A stretch of DNA of 64,000 nt. Origin: Bacteroidales bacterium UBA4231 (GTDB lineage: Bacteria; Bacteroidota; Bacteroidia; Bacteroidales; UBA932). Below, piece after piece: positions 48,906 to 58,200 of the stretch. A model generated the notes under the pieces. That model made no database searches, was not told the DNA's origin, and worked only from the letters and a program-made list of their open reading frames with translations. The stretch spans positions 4,467 through 68,466 of the forward strand of contig DGXN01000010.1 of the NCBI GenBank assembly GCA_002396335.1, given 5' to 3'. Position numbers and translations under genes: made by a program. How positions within the stretch are numbered: position 1 is the stretch's first letter; each line of letters begins with the position of its first letter.

Positions 48906-50141
48906 ATGCTATCGCTACAAGATTACTTGCAATATCTGCCGGCAGCGGCGTGTCTGTTCTGGGTAGTCATCCACTTTATGATGGCTTCCCGGAGCAGCAG
49001 TTTTACGAGTATCGTAGCATCGCTGACCGTTCTGGGCCTGTTCCTGTGTGCCGATCACGCCGTCCTCGCCCTGGCCACCGGAACCAGTGTAATCCCCCTC
49101 TTTCTCCTGTACCTGGACCGCCTGCGGAAAGACCAGCACCCCCGCGCGTTCAAACTGTTCTGGATTATCGCGCCGGCGGCACTGCTGACAGCCGGAGTGC
49201 TGATGACGCTTATGCCGCCGTCGGCCCTGATCCAGAACTACAAGGATGAGATCTGGATTATATACAACATTATCATACTGGTAGAAATCGCAGCATTTGC
49301 CCTCTACCTGCTTTATATCATCTTTCGGGAGCATTATCGGCCTTTCAGCCGGCTGCTCCAGTTTTTCTTTAAGAAAAAGCCCATTTCCTTGCTGGAGTTG
49401 CAAATCTGCAATATCGCTCTGTGCCTGGCTTTCTTCTCCATCAAAGCGCTGACCGAGCGTCCCCAGCCGGATCTCCTGACCGCCGCATGCATCGCCGTAG
49501 GCATATTTATGACGGCTTATGTCGCGCTTTTCGGCACCAAAAGCACCGTCACCCTTCAGGAGATCCGCCGCCTGAACCGCTACAACTACAACAAGCACAA
49601 CAAGGCTGACATCGTAGAAGCCATGATCGGCGACATGCTGGAAGAAGCCGAGGAAGAAGCCCTAAAACGCATCCAGGAGCGCATCGGCGAGAATCTGCAT
49701 CTGGACGCCTGGAAAGCCGCCGAAGAGGAGGAACAGCCGGCAGAAGGCTTGGCGGAGCATATTTTCTCCGCCGTAGCCTCGTCCTGGGATGACGACGGCC
49801 TCTTGTCCCGCTTCCAGCGCCTGATGATGGAGAACCAGCTCTTCCTCCACCCCGGCCTGAGCCTGCAGGATGTGGCCGACAAACTGGACACCAACAAGAC
49901 CTACGTCTCCAAACTGGTGAACAACACGTACAACCTGGGCTTCCCGGAACTGCTGAACATCCTCCGGATCGACTACGCAGAACAGTATCTCCTGAATCAC
50001 CGGGACGCCCGCCAGTCGGAGGTAGCCCACGCCTGCGGCTTCCAAAGCGCATCCTCGTTCAACAATATTTTCAAGAAAATTACCGGCATGACGCCCAAAC
50101 TCTGGGTGGCCAACCATGACAGACATTACGCCCAGCGATGA
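48906..50141 (+). CDS. Multi-pass membrane AraC family regulator
   Basis: A 411-residue protein. Residues ~1-220 hold six to seven hydrophobic helices (AACLFWVVIHFMM, VASLTVLGLFLCADHAVLAL, LFWIIAPAALLTAGVLMTLM, IYNIIILVEIAAFALYLLYI and more). An acidic helical linker follows (residues ~240-290, MLEEAEEEALKRIQERIG). The C-terminal ~100 residues are an AraC DNA-binding domain (SLQDVADKLDTNKTYVSKLV; SEVAHACGFQSASSFNNIFK; TPKLWV). This integral-membrane AraC design is known in Bacteroidetes, with unknown ligands. It lies 3 bases after the fimbrillin gene and overlaps the receiver gene (ATGA). Control of the divergent fimbrial operon is an inference from position. Confidence 0.85.
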   Translation: MLSLQDYLQYLPAAACLFWVVIHFMMASRSSSFTSIVASLTVLGLFLCADHAVLALATGTSVIPLFLLYLDRLRKDQHPRAFKLFWIIAPAALLTAGVLMTLMPPSALIQNYKDEIWIIYNIIILVEIAAFALYLLYIIFREHYRPFSRLLQFFFKKKPISLLELQICNIALCLAFFSIKALTERPQPDLLTAACIAVGIFMTAYVALFGTKSTVTLQEIRRLNRYNYNKHNKADIVEAMIGDMLEEAEEEALKRIQERIGENLHLDAWKAAEEEEQPAEGLAEHIFSAVASSWDDDGLLSRFQRLMMENQLFLHPGLSLQDVADKLDTNKTYVSKLVNNTYNLGFPELLNILRIDYAEQYLLNHRDARQSEVAHACGFQSASSFNNIFKKITGMTPKLWVANHDRHYAQR

Positions 50142-50539
50142 TCCAGCCACTTCAGAACATAGATTTATCCAAATACAAAGTACTGGTGGTAGACGATGTG
50201 CCGCTGAACCTGCTGGTCGTGGAGAAAATGCTGGTCAAATTCGGCATGAAGATCACCAAAGCGTCGAACGGACTGGACGCGCTTGAGAAACTCCGCACAG
50301 AGATTCCCAACCTTGTGCTGCTGGACCTGATGATGCCGGTCATGGACGGTTTTGACTTCCTGCGCATTGCGCGCTCCAAGCCGGAACTCGCATCACTGAA
50401 AATCATCGTCCTCAGCGCCCTCAACAGCACCGAGGACATCGTCCGCGGCTATGAAGCCGGCGCCAACGACTTCATTACCAAGCCTATCATTTACGAGAAG
50501 CTTATCTCCTCCATCGCCAATCAGCTCCGACTTGTATAG
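50138..50539 (+). CDS. Stand-alone response regulator receiver protein
   Basis: A 133-residue single CheY-like receiver domain with no output domain. The phospho-acceptor is Asp63 in LVLLDLMMPVMDG, the acidic pair is Asp19-Asp20 in VVDDVP, and the conserved Lys is Lys115 in FITKPI. Its ATG overlaps the stop of the AraC regulator (ATGA). It is a clear paralogue of the receiver encoded at 52470 (both have VDDxPLNLL, SALNSxED and GANDFIxKPII). Phosphate could come from the kinase encoded at 52902, linking that module to the fimbrial regulator; this link is inference. Confidence 0.9.
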   Translation: MIQPLQNIDLSKYKVLVVDDVPLNLLVVEKMLVKFGMKITKASNGLDALEKLRTEIPNLVLLDLMMPVMDGFDFLRIARSKPELASLKIIVLSALNSTEDIVRGYEAGANDFITKPIIYEKLISSIANQLRLV

Positions 50540-50570
50540 TTTTGCATCCCGGGGCTTTAGCTTATGAGAC

Positions 50571-50613
50571 AAAAACCGACCGGAAGGCTACGAGAGCCGA
50601 CTGGTCGGTTTTT
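50571..50613. terminator. Bidirectional terminator between receiver gene and tRNA-Val
   Basis: AAAAACCGACC (50571-50581) pairs with GGTCGGTTTTT (50603-50613), an 11-bp stem, with a smaller GGCT/AGCC hairpin inside the loop. The plus strand ends in TTTTTG and the minus strand also ends in T5, so it can terminate the receiver transcript and the tRNA transcript. Confidence 0.8.
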
Positions 50614-50618
50614 GTTTG

Positions 50619-50693
50619 TGGGCGGTACTGGATTCGAACCAGTGACCCCCTGCTTGTAAGGCAGGTGCTCTGAACCAACTGAGCTAACCGCCC
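50619..50693 (-). tRNA. tRNA-Val (anticodon TAC)
   Basis: The minus strand folds as a complete cloverleaf. The 7-bp acceptor is GGGCGGT/ACCGCCC, the D arm GCTCAGTTGG..GAGC, the anticodon arm CCTGC-CTTACAA-GCAGG with anticodon TAC, and the T arm CTGGTTCGAATCCAG. Discriminator base A follows and CCA is not encoded. Its own promoter sits 12 bases upstream. Confidence 0.97.
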
Positions 50694-50704
50694 GAAAGGG
50701 AATG

Positions 50705-50735
50705 CAAAGGTAGCAATTAAATTTGAAAATACAAA
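50705..50735 (-). promoter_or_regulatory. Promoter of tRNA-Val
   Basis: On the minus strand TTTG (50735-50732), a 19-base gap and TACCTTTG (50712-50705) match the Bacteroidetes consensus exactly. The -7 box ends 12 bases before the first tRNA base. The -33 box abuts the stop codon of the upstream gene. Confidence 0.88.
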
Positions 50736-51158
50736 TTAAATATACCCTCCTCCCTCTGCATCCAGCTGCTGGTCCACTTTGTTCTTTTCGGCCATCAGAA
50801 GGTCCAGCAGCCAGTCTTTCTGCTCGTCCACCAGACCCAGGTCGCGGCAGGCGCTTTCGTAACGGCCCAGGACGGCTTCCTGATAGCGGTGATAACGCAT
50901 GGATTTGCGAATCTCGTCCTCGATGGTTTCGTGCTCGATTTCGTAGCTGTCTTTGTAATACTCCTTGTACACTTTCTCCGAGGTAAAGTGAATGCAGAAG
51001 TAGAACATGCCCGTCGCGAGGATGATGATGCCCAGGATACCCAGGACCAGGGGCACTTTCTGGATGAGCCCGAGCATGCCCAGCGTGGCCCCGACGATGA
51101 AAATCAACAGGGCCAGCAGTTCGTTGGAGTGGTTTTTAACTATTGAGGAAATCTTCAT
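50736..51158 (-). CDS. Small two-TM membrane protein
   Basis: A 140-residue protein of unknown family. Two adjacent membrane helices (LLALLIFIVGATLGMLGLI and VLGILGIIILATGMFYF, residues ~13-52) are followed by a charged cytoplasmic helical tail (residues ~55-140) with many Tyr, Glu and Arg residues (KVYKEYYKDSYEIEHETIED). The ATG at 51158 lies inside the 3' end of the TPR gene (23-base overlap), so translation is coupled and the protein probably belongs to the signalling module. The frame is open further upstream to 51251, but that extension would overlap the TPR gene much more and lacks a sensible start. I do not recognise the protein; the function is not inferable. Confidence 0.7.
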   Translation of the reverse strand: MKISSIVKNHSNELLALLIFIVGATLGMLGLIQKVPLVLGILGIIILATGMFYFCIHFTSEKVYKEYYKDSYEIEHETIEDEIRKSMRYHRYQEAVLGRYESACRDLGLVDEQKDWLLDLLMAEKNKVDQQLDAEGGGYI

Positions 51159-52473
51159 AATCGGTAAGGACGTTGGTGGTACGGTTTTGCAGGATCTTGA
51201 TTTTGTAGTCGTTCTCCGCTTCTTTGGAGTCCATGGCCTTCTGGAAGGCACGGCGGGCCGAGAGGGCCTCGTTGTTCTTGCGGCGCATCTCGTCCAGGTT
51301 GGCTCTCAGCTGCCACTGCTGCACCAGGATGGAAATAAATGCAATGGCAAACATGACCAGGAAGCCCAGCAGGATGGTGATCTGATTCTGGGCCTTCAGG
51401 CGCTGGGCATCCTCGCGGAGCTGGGCGTTGTTCATTTCGGCATCCAGGATGGCCAGGTCTTCGTTTTGGACTTTGATGTAGATGGAGTCTTTTTCGTTCA
51501 GCAGGTGATGCAGCTGGTCGTAGGCGCTGTCGTATACGCCCAGGTCGGCGTAAATGCCGTGTTTCTGGGCATAGCGGTCGCGGGACGTGCCCAGGGAGTC
51601 GGCCTTGGAGAGGGCCTCTTCAAAAAGCCCTTTTGAGCGCAGGTAACTGATGTCCAGGCCGTAGCGGGAGTCGGCGTCAGCCTGCATTTTGTACAGCGGG
51701 TCGGCTATGAGGGCGCCGTAGGTCCTCCAGAAGGCATCCTGACGGCCCTGCACGTAATAAAGGTACGCACGGGTCATCTGGGCCTTGATGCGGATGGAAG
51801 GGAAGAAACGCTGGTATTCCTCGGCCCGGAGGAGGTAGTTTTCGGCCTCGGGGAAGTTCTTCATCTTCACATGTTCCTCGGCGATGAGGATGTACAGATT
51901 GGGGAGGTCCTGCTCGGCCCGGGCTTCGCGGCTGAAGCGCACGGCCTTCTCCATGTTCTGGATGGCCAGATAGGAGTTGTCCCGGTAGCTCTGGATCAGG
52001 CCGATGATCCGGTAGGAGTACATCTTGCCCACGGGCTTCTTTTCGGCCGATGCGAGGCGCTCCATGGCCCTCGCCTCCAGCATGGCGTCGGAAGCCCGGC
52101 CGATGTGCACCAGGTACTCGCAATACTCGTGGAGCATGGAGAAATAGAATTCCCGGAGGTCTTTCCTGTCGGCGAGATAGCCTTTCATTTCCTCAACCGT
52201 CTGATCCATCCGTTCATACTCTCCCTGGGCGAAGCGCACCGGCATTTCCAGCGAAAGGGCCAGGCAGCGGTAGCGGAAATTGTCTTTCTGGGAGCCCAGA
52301 TTGTACAGGGAGTCGGCCAGGGCCAGGTTGTCGGGATTGAACTGCTGCATGCGCCCGTATGCGTACCGGAGGAAGGTATCCTGATCCACGCGCAGACGAT
52401 TCACTATCTGTGCCCGGGATACTCCCAGACCCAGAAGTGCGACGGCGGCACAGACAATAAGACGGCGGATCAT
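51136..52473 (-). CDS. Kinase-less TPR sensor protein with membrane helix and coiled coil
   Basis: A 445-residue protein with a signal peptide (to about VSRAQ), a periplasmic helical region of tetratricopeptide-like repeats (residues ~25-320; for example NLYILIAEEHVKMKNFPEAE), a membrane helix near residues 365-387 (ITILLGFLVMFAIAFISIL) and a short cytoplasmic coiled coil that ends at DYEDFLNS. This is the architecture of the TPR-type histidine kinases of Bacteroidetes without the DHp and ATPase domains. Lacking catalysis, it may modulate the neighbouring kinase or the receiver. Its ATG overlaps the stop of the receiver gene (ATGA) and its end overlaps the small two-TM gene. The long frame upstream to 52515 is not used, because the ATG at 52473 starts the signal. 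Confidence 0.8.
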   Translation of the reverse strand: MIRRLIVCAAVALLGLGVSRAQIVNRLRVDQDTFLRYAYGRMQQFNPDNLALADSLYNLGSQKDNFRYRCLALSLEMPVRFAQGEYERMDQTVEEMKGYLADRKDLREFYFSMLHEYCEYLVHIGRASDAMLEARAMERLASAEKKPVGKMYSYRIIGLIQSYRDNSYLAIQNMEKAVRFSREARAEQDLPNLYILIAEEHVKMKNFPEAENYLLRAEEYQRFFPSIRIKAQMTRAYLYYVQGRQDAFWRTYGALIADPLYKMQADADSRYGLDISYLRSKGLFEEALSKADSLGTSRDRYAQKHGIYADLGVYDSAYDQLHHLLNEKDSIYIKVQNEDLAILDAEMNNAQLREDAQRLKAQNQITILLGFLVMFAIAFISILVQQWQLRANLDEMRRKNNEALSARRAFQKAMDSKEAENDYKIKILQNRTTNVLTDYEDFLNS

Positions 52474-52889
52474 TTGTTCTTGGCGGCGACTATCTGCATT
52501 TGGGTAACGACGCACGTGAGCAGCTTCTCCATGATGATGGGCTTCATGATGAAGTCGTTGGCGCCCACGTTGAAGCCTTTCACCACATCTTCATTTGAGT
52601 TAAGGGCGCTCAGGATGACAATCTGGATGTCGGCCGTTTCCGGATTTGAACGGAGCCTCCGGATAACCTCGAAACCGTCTATCCCCGGCATCATCAGGTC
52701 CAGCAGGATCAGGTCCGGCTTCTGGGCGGCCACGGCATCCAAAGCAAGCTGGCCGTTGGCGGCTGTACGGATCTTGAAGTTGAAGCGCGACAGCATCTTC
52801 TGCACCAGCAGCAGATTCAGCGGAATGTCATCTACGGCGAGTACGTTGTATTGTGAGTAGTCGTGGTTTTGAGCGTAGAGTGGAGTCAT
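52470..52889 (-). CDS. Stand-alone response regulator receiver protein
   Basis: A 139-residue single receiver domain. Asp64 in LILLDLMMPGIDG is the phospho-acceptor, AVDDIPLN holds the acidic pair and Lys116 lies in FIMKPIIM. It is paralogous to the receiver at 50138. The gene starts 12 bases after the histidine kinase stop and ends by overlapping the TPR sensor gene, so kinase and receiver are co-expressed. With no output domain it must act through protein contacts, or pass phosphate on in a relay; neither partner is identifiable. Confidence 0.9.
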   Translation of the reverse strand: MTPLYAQNHDYSQYNVLAVDDIPLNLLLVQKMLSRFNFKIRTAANGQLALDAVAAQKPDLILLDLMMPGIDGFEVIRRLRSNPETADIQIVILSALNSNEDVVKGFNVGANDFIMKPIIMEKLLTCVVTQMQIVAAKNK

Positions 52890-52901
52890 ATTCTTAAACA
52901 G

Positions 52902-54857
52902 TTAATTCTTGGTAGGATTGACGGGGACCAGGAAAACGAAGCGGGAGCCGCCGGTATAGGTGGTATCCAGATAGACCTCCGCTCCCATCCGGGAGGCGAT
53001 GTCACGGCAGATGCTGAGCCCAAGCCCTGTGCCCTGCACAAATTCGTTGAGTTTGGTGAAGCGCTCGAAGATTACTTCGGCCTGCTCGGGCGGGATGCCG
53101 GGACCGGTGTCCGTGACGCTGTAGGCCAGATATCCGGGCTTCTCGCTGAGGGAACTGCCCACCACGATTTCGCCTTCCGACGTATGTTTGCAGGCGTTTG
53201 TGATGAGGTTGATCAGAATCTGCTGCACGCGGCGGGGATCCGTGGTGAAAGTAAAAGGCTGCGGATCCTCCGGAACGTAGCGCAGCTGCACGCCGGGCTG
53301 CAGGCGGTGTTCCGACGAAGAAATGGCGGCCTGGGCCATGAAGTCCTTTTCGCCCTCTTCGTAGTTGATGCTGTAGTTTCCCTTGTCCATGTCCGACGCA
53401 TTGAGGATGTCGTCCAGGAGCATGGTGAGCATCTTGGTGTTGTTGATGATGTGGCTGGCAAATTCATCTTTCTCCTCCGGGGAAAGGCTTCCGTCCGGCA
53501 GGGAGAGCAGCTGCGAGAAGCCCACGATGGCATTCAGGGGGGTGCGCACTTCGTGACTCATGTTCTGCACGAAGCGGGTTTTGGCGGCATCGGCCAGACG
53601 GACTTTCTCATTGGCTTCTTTCAGCTCCTCGATACGCCTGCGGTCTTGTTCCTCGTGCTTATGGAGCGTGCGGATATGCATCCACATGGTGAAGGCTATA
53701 GCGGCAAACAGGACCGTGAGGATGAGTAACAGGAAGTGCATGATCTTGCTGACCATTTCCTTGGTGTCGGTGAGCTCGGCATCCAGGACCGCTTTTCCCA
53801 TGGTCACATCCAGTTCGGACAGTTTGGACTGGTTCACCCGGGAGATGGCTTTTTCGAAGCGGTTCACCAAGCCCTTTTCCACCTCGAATGCGAATTCCTT
53901 GTAGCCCAGCCTTTCGCAGAAGTTGGCAATCACTTTAATTTCCCGGATGGCGGGAATGGTGAAGATTTCCTCCTTCCGGTTCAGGATACTGCCGTCGATG
54001 CAGGAATCCATGAGGCTGAAAAACCTGTCGCCATAGGATCTGAGCTGGAGGAAGCGCGCATCCCTGAGGCAATAGTCCCGGTGCTCTCTGTAGGAGTCGA
54101 AATCCCCGTCCAGGGCGTCCAGACGTGCCAGATAGTAGTGGACCCGGAGAGAATCGAAATGCTGTTTTGACGCTTCCCTGGCCTTCTCGACATTGATGTG
54201 GACGGAATCCGTGCCGATGGGATAGGTGTCGGCCAGGTCGCAGTACAGGCGGGTCGGGGACTGACGGCGGACGGTCTCGTCGGTGGACGTGTCGAACAGG
54301 CGGAGAGCATTGAGGATGTGGGGTTTGGCGCTCACGAAGTCGCTCTGGTCGATATACAGCGAAGCCAGGTATTTTTCGCTGGTCCAGAGGCCGTATTCAT
54401 CCTTTTCCTCGAGCGCCGTATTCAGCATCTCCTGGGTCAGGGCAACGGTTTTGTTGAACTGGCCGTGTGAGTAGAAATAATTCTGGGTCAGTTGGTAAGC
54501 GTAATAGTAATACTGGGGGTAACCTTTTTCCCTTGCGACAGTCTTGAGTTTCCGGTAGGCAGCTTCTACGGCCTGGTCGCCCGCTGCGCCCGAATTCCGG
54601 GATGTGCGGATGATATTCTTCAGCTCCTCTACGTAGTACAGGGTCTCCGCTTTTGAGTCCCCGGTTGCGAGGGCATTTTTCAGAAGCAGATCGTTTGCGG
54701 CCCGGAAGCCGTCTTTGCCGATGAGGGCCTCTGCACGCTGGAAATACGTGTAACACGTGTTGTCAATCTCATACGGATTGTCCTGTGCGCCGGCTTTCCG
54801 GCCCGGCAGCAGAAGGGCAGTTGAAACAAGCAGAATGATTAAGAGGATTTTTCTCAT
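52902..54857 (-). CDS. TPR-type sensor histidine kinase
   Basis: A 651-residue membrane kinase. A signal peptide (MRKILLIILLVSTALLLPG) is followed by periplasmic TPR-like repeats (residues ~30-340) and a membrane helix at ~373-394 (MHFLLLILTVLFAAIAFTMW). Next come a coiled coil, the H-box NMSHEVRTPLNAIVGFSQ with phospho-acceptor His435, and the HATPase domain (NLITNACKHT for the N box, VTDTGPGIPPE for G1, GTGLGLSICRDIA for G2). There is no attached receiver; the separate receiver gene follows after 12 bases. I use the ATG at 54857. An upstream in-frame ATG at 54908 would put 17 polar residues before the signal. A -7 box at 54864-54871 then leaves almost no leader. Confidence 0.9.
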   Translation of the reverse strand: MRKILLIILLVSTALLLPGRKAGAQDNPYEIDNTCYTYFQRAEALIGKDGFRAANDLLLKNALATGDSKAETLYYVEELKNIIRTSRNSGAAGDQAVEAAYRKLKTVAREKGYPQYYYYAYQLTQNYFYSHGQFNKTVALTQEMLNTALEEKDEYGLWTSEKYLASLYIDQSDFVSAKPHILNALRLFDTSTDETVRRQSPTRLYCDLADTYPIGTDSVHINVEKAREASKQHFDSLRVHYYLARLDALDGDFDSYREHRDYCLRDARFLQLRSYGDRFFSLMDSCIDGSILNRKEEIFTIPAIREIKVIANFCERLGYKEFAFEVEKGLVNRFEKAISRVNQSKLSELDVTMGKAVLDAELTDTKEMVSKIMHFLLLILTVLFAAIAFTMWMHIRTLHKHEEQDRRRIEELKEANEKVRLADAAKTRFVQNMSHEVRTPLNAIVGFSQLLSLPDGSLSPEEKDEFASHIINNTKMLTMLLDDILNASDMDKGNYSINYEEGEKDFMAQAAISSSEHRLQPGVQLRYVPEDPQPFTFTTDPRRVQQILINLITNACKHTSEGEIVVGSSLSEKPGYLAYSVTDTGPGIPPEQAEVIFERFTKLNEFVQGTGLGLSICRDIASRMGAEVYLDTTYTGGSRFVFLVPVNPTKN

Positions 54858-54863
54858 AACTTT

Positions 54864-54871
54864 CAAATATA
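54864..54871 (-). promoter_or_regulatory. -7 box of the histidine kinase operon
   Basis: TATATTTG on the minus strand fits TAnnTTTG. It ends 6 bases before the ATG at 54857, so the transcript would be leaderless or nearly so. No -33 TTTG is seen at the right distance. Confidence 0.5.
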
Positions 54872-54960
54872 GCGAAAAACTATGGGAAATTGTTCTCCCA
54901 ATGTCCATTTTTTACACAAAATCGGGTTCCAGGCTGTTCTGACGGGATGTACCCCACTTT

Positions 54961-55140
54961 TCAGGACAGCGGAAGCGTGTACACGAAGCGCGCACCGCCC
55001 GTGTAGCTGGTATCCAGCGTCAGGTTGCCGCCAAGACGCCTTGCCAGCGACCTGGCAACCGCAAGGCCGATTCCAGCGAAACGAAAGCCTTCTCCAGCCG
55101 GAGGGCCGACTGCCGCCTGAAAAGTACCAACGGTTTGTCA
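54961..55140 (-). pseudogene. Decayed C-terminal end of a second histidine kinase
   Basis: On the minus strand a short open frame ending with TGA at 54961 reads AGIGLAVARSLARRLGG and LDTSYTGGARFVYTLPLS. This is the G2 box and final strands of a HATPase domain. It matches the end of the intact neighbour (GTGLGLSICRDIASRMG, LDTTYTGGSRFVFLVPV). An in-frame stop at 55138 ends the frame upstream, and no H-box, N box or G1 box remains before the macroglobulin gene. The homology runs from about 55090 to the TGA. It is therefore the 3' tail of a lost kinase paralogue, truncated when the plus-strand gene or its leader came to lie here. It sits within the 351-base gap 54858-55208, which otherwise shows no gene. 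Confidence 0.8.
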
Positions 55141-55208
55141 CATATTTTTTTTCTTACAGAAGGCGGGCACGGTTCTTGATGAGTTGTTCTCAAAACGGAC
55201 ATCCGCTT

Positions 55209-58200
55209 ATGAAACGCACACTGAACACCGCAGTGCTGGCACTCATTGCTGCCGTCCTGCCCCTGAAAGCACAAAACATGACCGAGCCTTACACCTTAAC
55301 CTCCCTTTGGAAACAATATCAGGAAGCCTCAAAAGCCGACCGCCCCCAAAAAGAGGCGGAAATCCTGACCCAGATCAAGCAGGAAGCCACGGCAAGGCAT
55401 CTTCCCGTCGACTTTTACGACGCCGCTTCCCAGTACGTTTACAGCGTCCAGCGCCGCGACTGGAAGCAGCAGTCGGCCCTCCGCTCCGCCCTCGAGCAAG
55501 AGGTGAAGGCCTTTGACGAACCCATCGTCACCTTCCTGTGGATGAACGACTGGAAGAACGCCTCTACGGACGAGCTCTGGGCTTATGTGAAGGCGCATCC
55601 GGACGGGTTCAAGGGCTGTTATCGGCCCCTCCACAAAGGGGTGGACGGGTTCCTCAGCGGCGGACTCAAGCCCTTTATCCGCACCGACAGGGAGTACGTC
55701 CTCTGGCGGATGATCCAGAACCGCACCTACTCCTCCATCAAGGACGACGAGATTTTCCAGGCCCTCGCCGCGGAGGTGGACGGCCAGTATCCCAATCAGC
55801 CCGCCCTGGAGTTTTACCAGATTTCCTCCCGCTACTGGCCTCTGGCCAAGGAAAATGAGGAGATTGCAGCCTATGAGCAGCTGTCGGCCCGCTATGCCGG
55901 AAAGGCCGTGTCCGTATTCCCGAAGGCCGAACTCCTGCGCATCCGCCGCGACCGGCTGGACCGCAAAAACGGCCCCTCCGACGCTTACAAGACCCTTTGC
56001 GAGGATGCTCAGGCCCTGGAAAAAGAGCGGAAAGCCTTTAAGGGGGACGAGGCCACGCTGGTGAAAGGCTGCACTTATCCCGCGGAACTGGCCAGGACCC
56101 TCACCGGCCAGGACATCAATGTCCGGATTGTGGAAGGTACCGTCCAGGTCCGCCTCAGGAACCTCCCCAAGGCCGACCTGACCCTCCGCCAGGGGAAAAA
56201 GACTGTAAAAAGCTGGAAGCTGGACAACCCGAAAAACAGCTTCTATGTTTACGATACCCTTACCGTCAAACTTCCCGTCCTCCCGGACGGCGACTACCTC
56301 GCGGATGCCCGGAACGGGAAAATCTTTGACGAAGCGGGCTACACCCAGTATACCCTCTCTGTCGCCACGCGGACCGACAGCCGCGGCCGCTGCGTCTATG
56401 TGGCCGACTACAAGACCGGCGTCCCGCTCCGCACCGCCACGCTCCTTCTGATGAAAGGCGACAAGGAGGTCTCCCGCTCCACCCTCAAACTGGACGGCTT
56501 CACGCCGGTTCCCGCCGCTTTTGACAAGATGCTGGATGCCGCCCAGAGGAATGTATACTACCAGCTTGTGGCCGTAAGCGGAAACCGGAAATCCAATCCT
56601 GTATCCGTCCAGCGCAGTTTCACCCCCACCCGCTACGACGACCGTCTCCGCTGCAACATCTACCGTGACCGGGGTGCCTACAACCCCGGAGACACCGTGC
56701 AGTTCAAAGCCGTCGTCTTCAACGGAGATCCGGCTGCCCGCCTGGAAGCCGTCGAAGGGAAAAAACTGGAAGTACGGCTGCACGATTCCGAGGACAACGT
56801 CATCGGAACCCTGAACCTGACCACCAATGCCTGGGGCTCCGTCTCCGGAAAATTCGTCCTTCCGAAAGACCTCCGCAACGGCCGCTTCGAACTGGAAGTG
56901 GTGGGACTCGGCTATGACTGGTTCCGTGTGGACGAGTTCGTGCTCCCGTCCTTCGAGCTCAGTTTCGACCCGGTGAAGAAGCTCTACATGCGGGGCGACG
57001 ACGTGCCCGTGAGCGGTGTCCTGAAGAGTTATTCCGGGCACAATCTGGAAGGCGTACGCCTCAGCGCCAAAGTCATGCATTACAACACGGTGGTGCTGGA
57101 GCAGGACGTTCCGGTGCAGCCCGACAATACCTTCCTCTTCGCCTTCCGCGCCGCCGAAAGCGGCCATTATGCCGTCGAACTCACCGCCACCGACCCTTCC
57201 GGCGAGACCCGTTCTTTCTCCCAGGGCCGATGGATCGGCGAAGAACTGGAGGTATCGGCCTCGGTGACCGATGCCGCCAACGCCGACCTCACCCTCTCCG
57301 CAGACGACAATGATCAAGGCTACTGGCGGTATTCCACGCCCAAATACACGGTCACCACGCAGACGCTCAAACTCCTGCTGCGGGCCCTGGACAGCAACGG
57401 CAACCCCGTCCCGCTCCCCGTGAAATACCAGGTTCTGAAGGCCGACGACACCGTCCTCACCGAGGGGAAGACCCCGTCCGGCGAGCAGCTTGCCCTGACC
57501 CTCCCGGGCAGCGGCTACTACCGCGTGAAAGCCTCTGTGGAAACGGACAGGCCCGACGGGAAGACGGTAAAAGCGGACAAGACCATCCGCGTGATCTGCC
57601 AGCTGCCCGAAGACCGTACCCTGGTGAAGGGCGTGTCGCGCCTGTTTGTGGCAGGACCGCTCACCGTAGCCCCCGGGAAGGCCGTCGAAGCCCGTCTGGG
57701 CAGCGGCGAGGCCGACGCATGGACCGTCGTCACCCTTTACGGGCAGGACCGCCAGGTGCTTGTCACCAAGCCGGTCCGCGTCCAGGCCGGGAAGATGGAA
57801 AACCTTTCCTTCAATTATGAGGAAAGCTGGCCGGATGCCGTCCGCCTGCAGGTGTTCTACTTCCTGGACGGAAAGGCAATCAACTATGAGCGGCAGTACC
57901 GGAGGGAGAAAGACCGCTATACCCTGCCCCTGAGTTTCACCCGCTTCCAGGACAAGGCTTATCCGGGCGTGGAGTACAGTTTCTCACTGAAGACCGCCCC
58001 CGGCGTGGAGGCCCTCGCCGCCGCCTGGGACAAGAGTCTGGACGCCATTGCCCGGAACGAATGGCCCACAGTGCACATGAGAGACTTCTCGGTGGAACAT
58101 GTTTCCGTGAGCAGTTCCTGCGGGCGCGTGACAGGCGACTCCGACGACGACTACCTCTACGGCCAGCCCCAATACATGGTCCGGGGCGTGGCACGCTCCA

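Noticed and set aside
54863..55141. 92-codon minus-strand frame near the kinase promoter
   Set aside because: Wrong frame; the kinase remnant is in a different minus-strand frame ending at 54961.
54882..55208. 109-codon N-terminal extension of the second macroglobulin
   Set aside because: It covers the decayed kinase tail and would place the signal peptide internally; the ATG at 55209 starts the signal.
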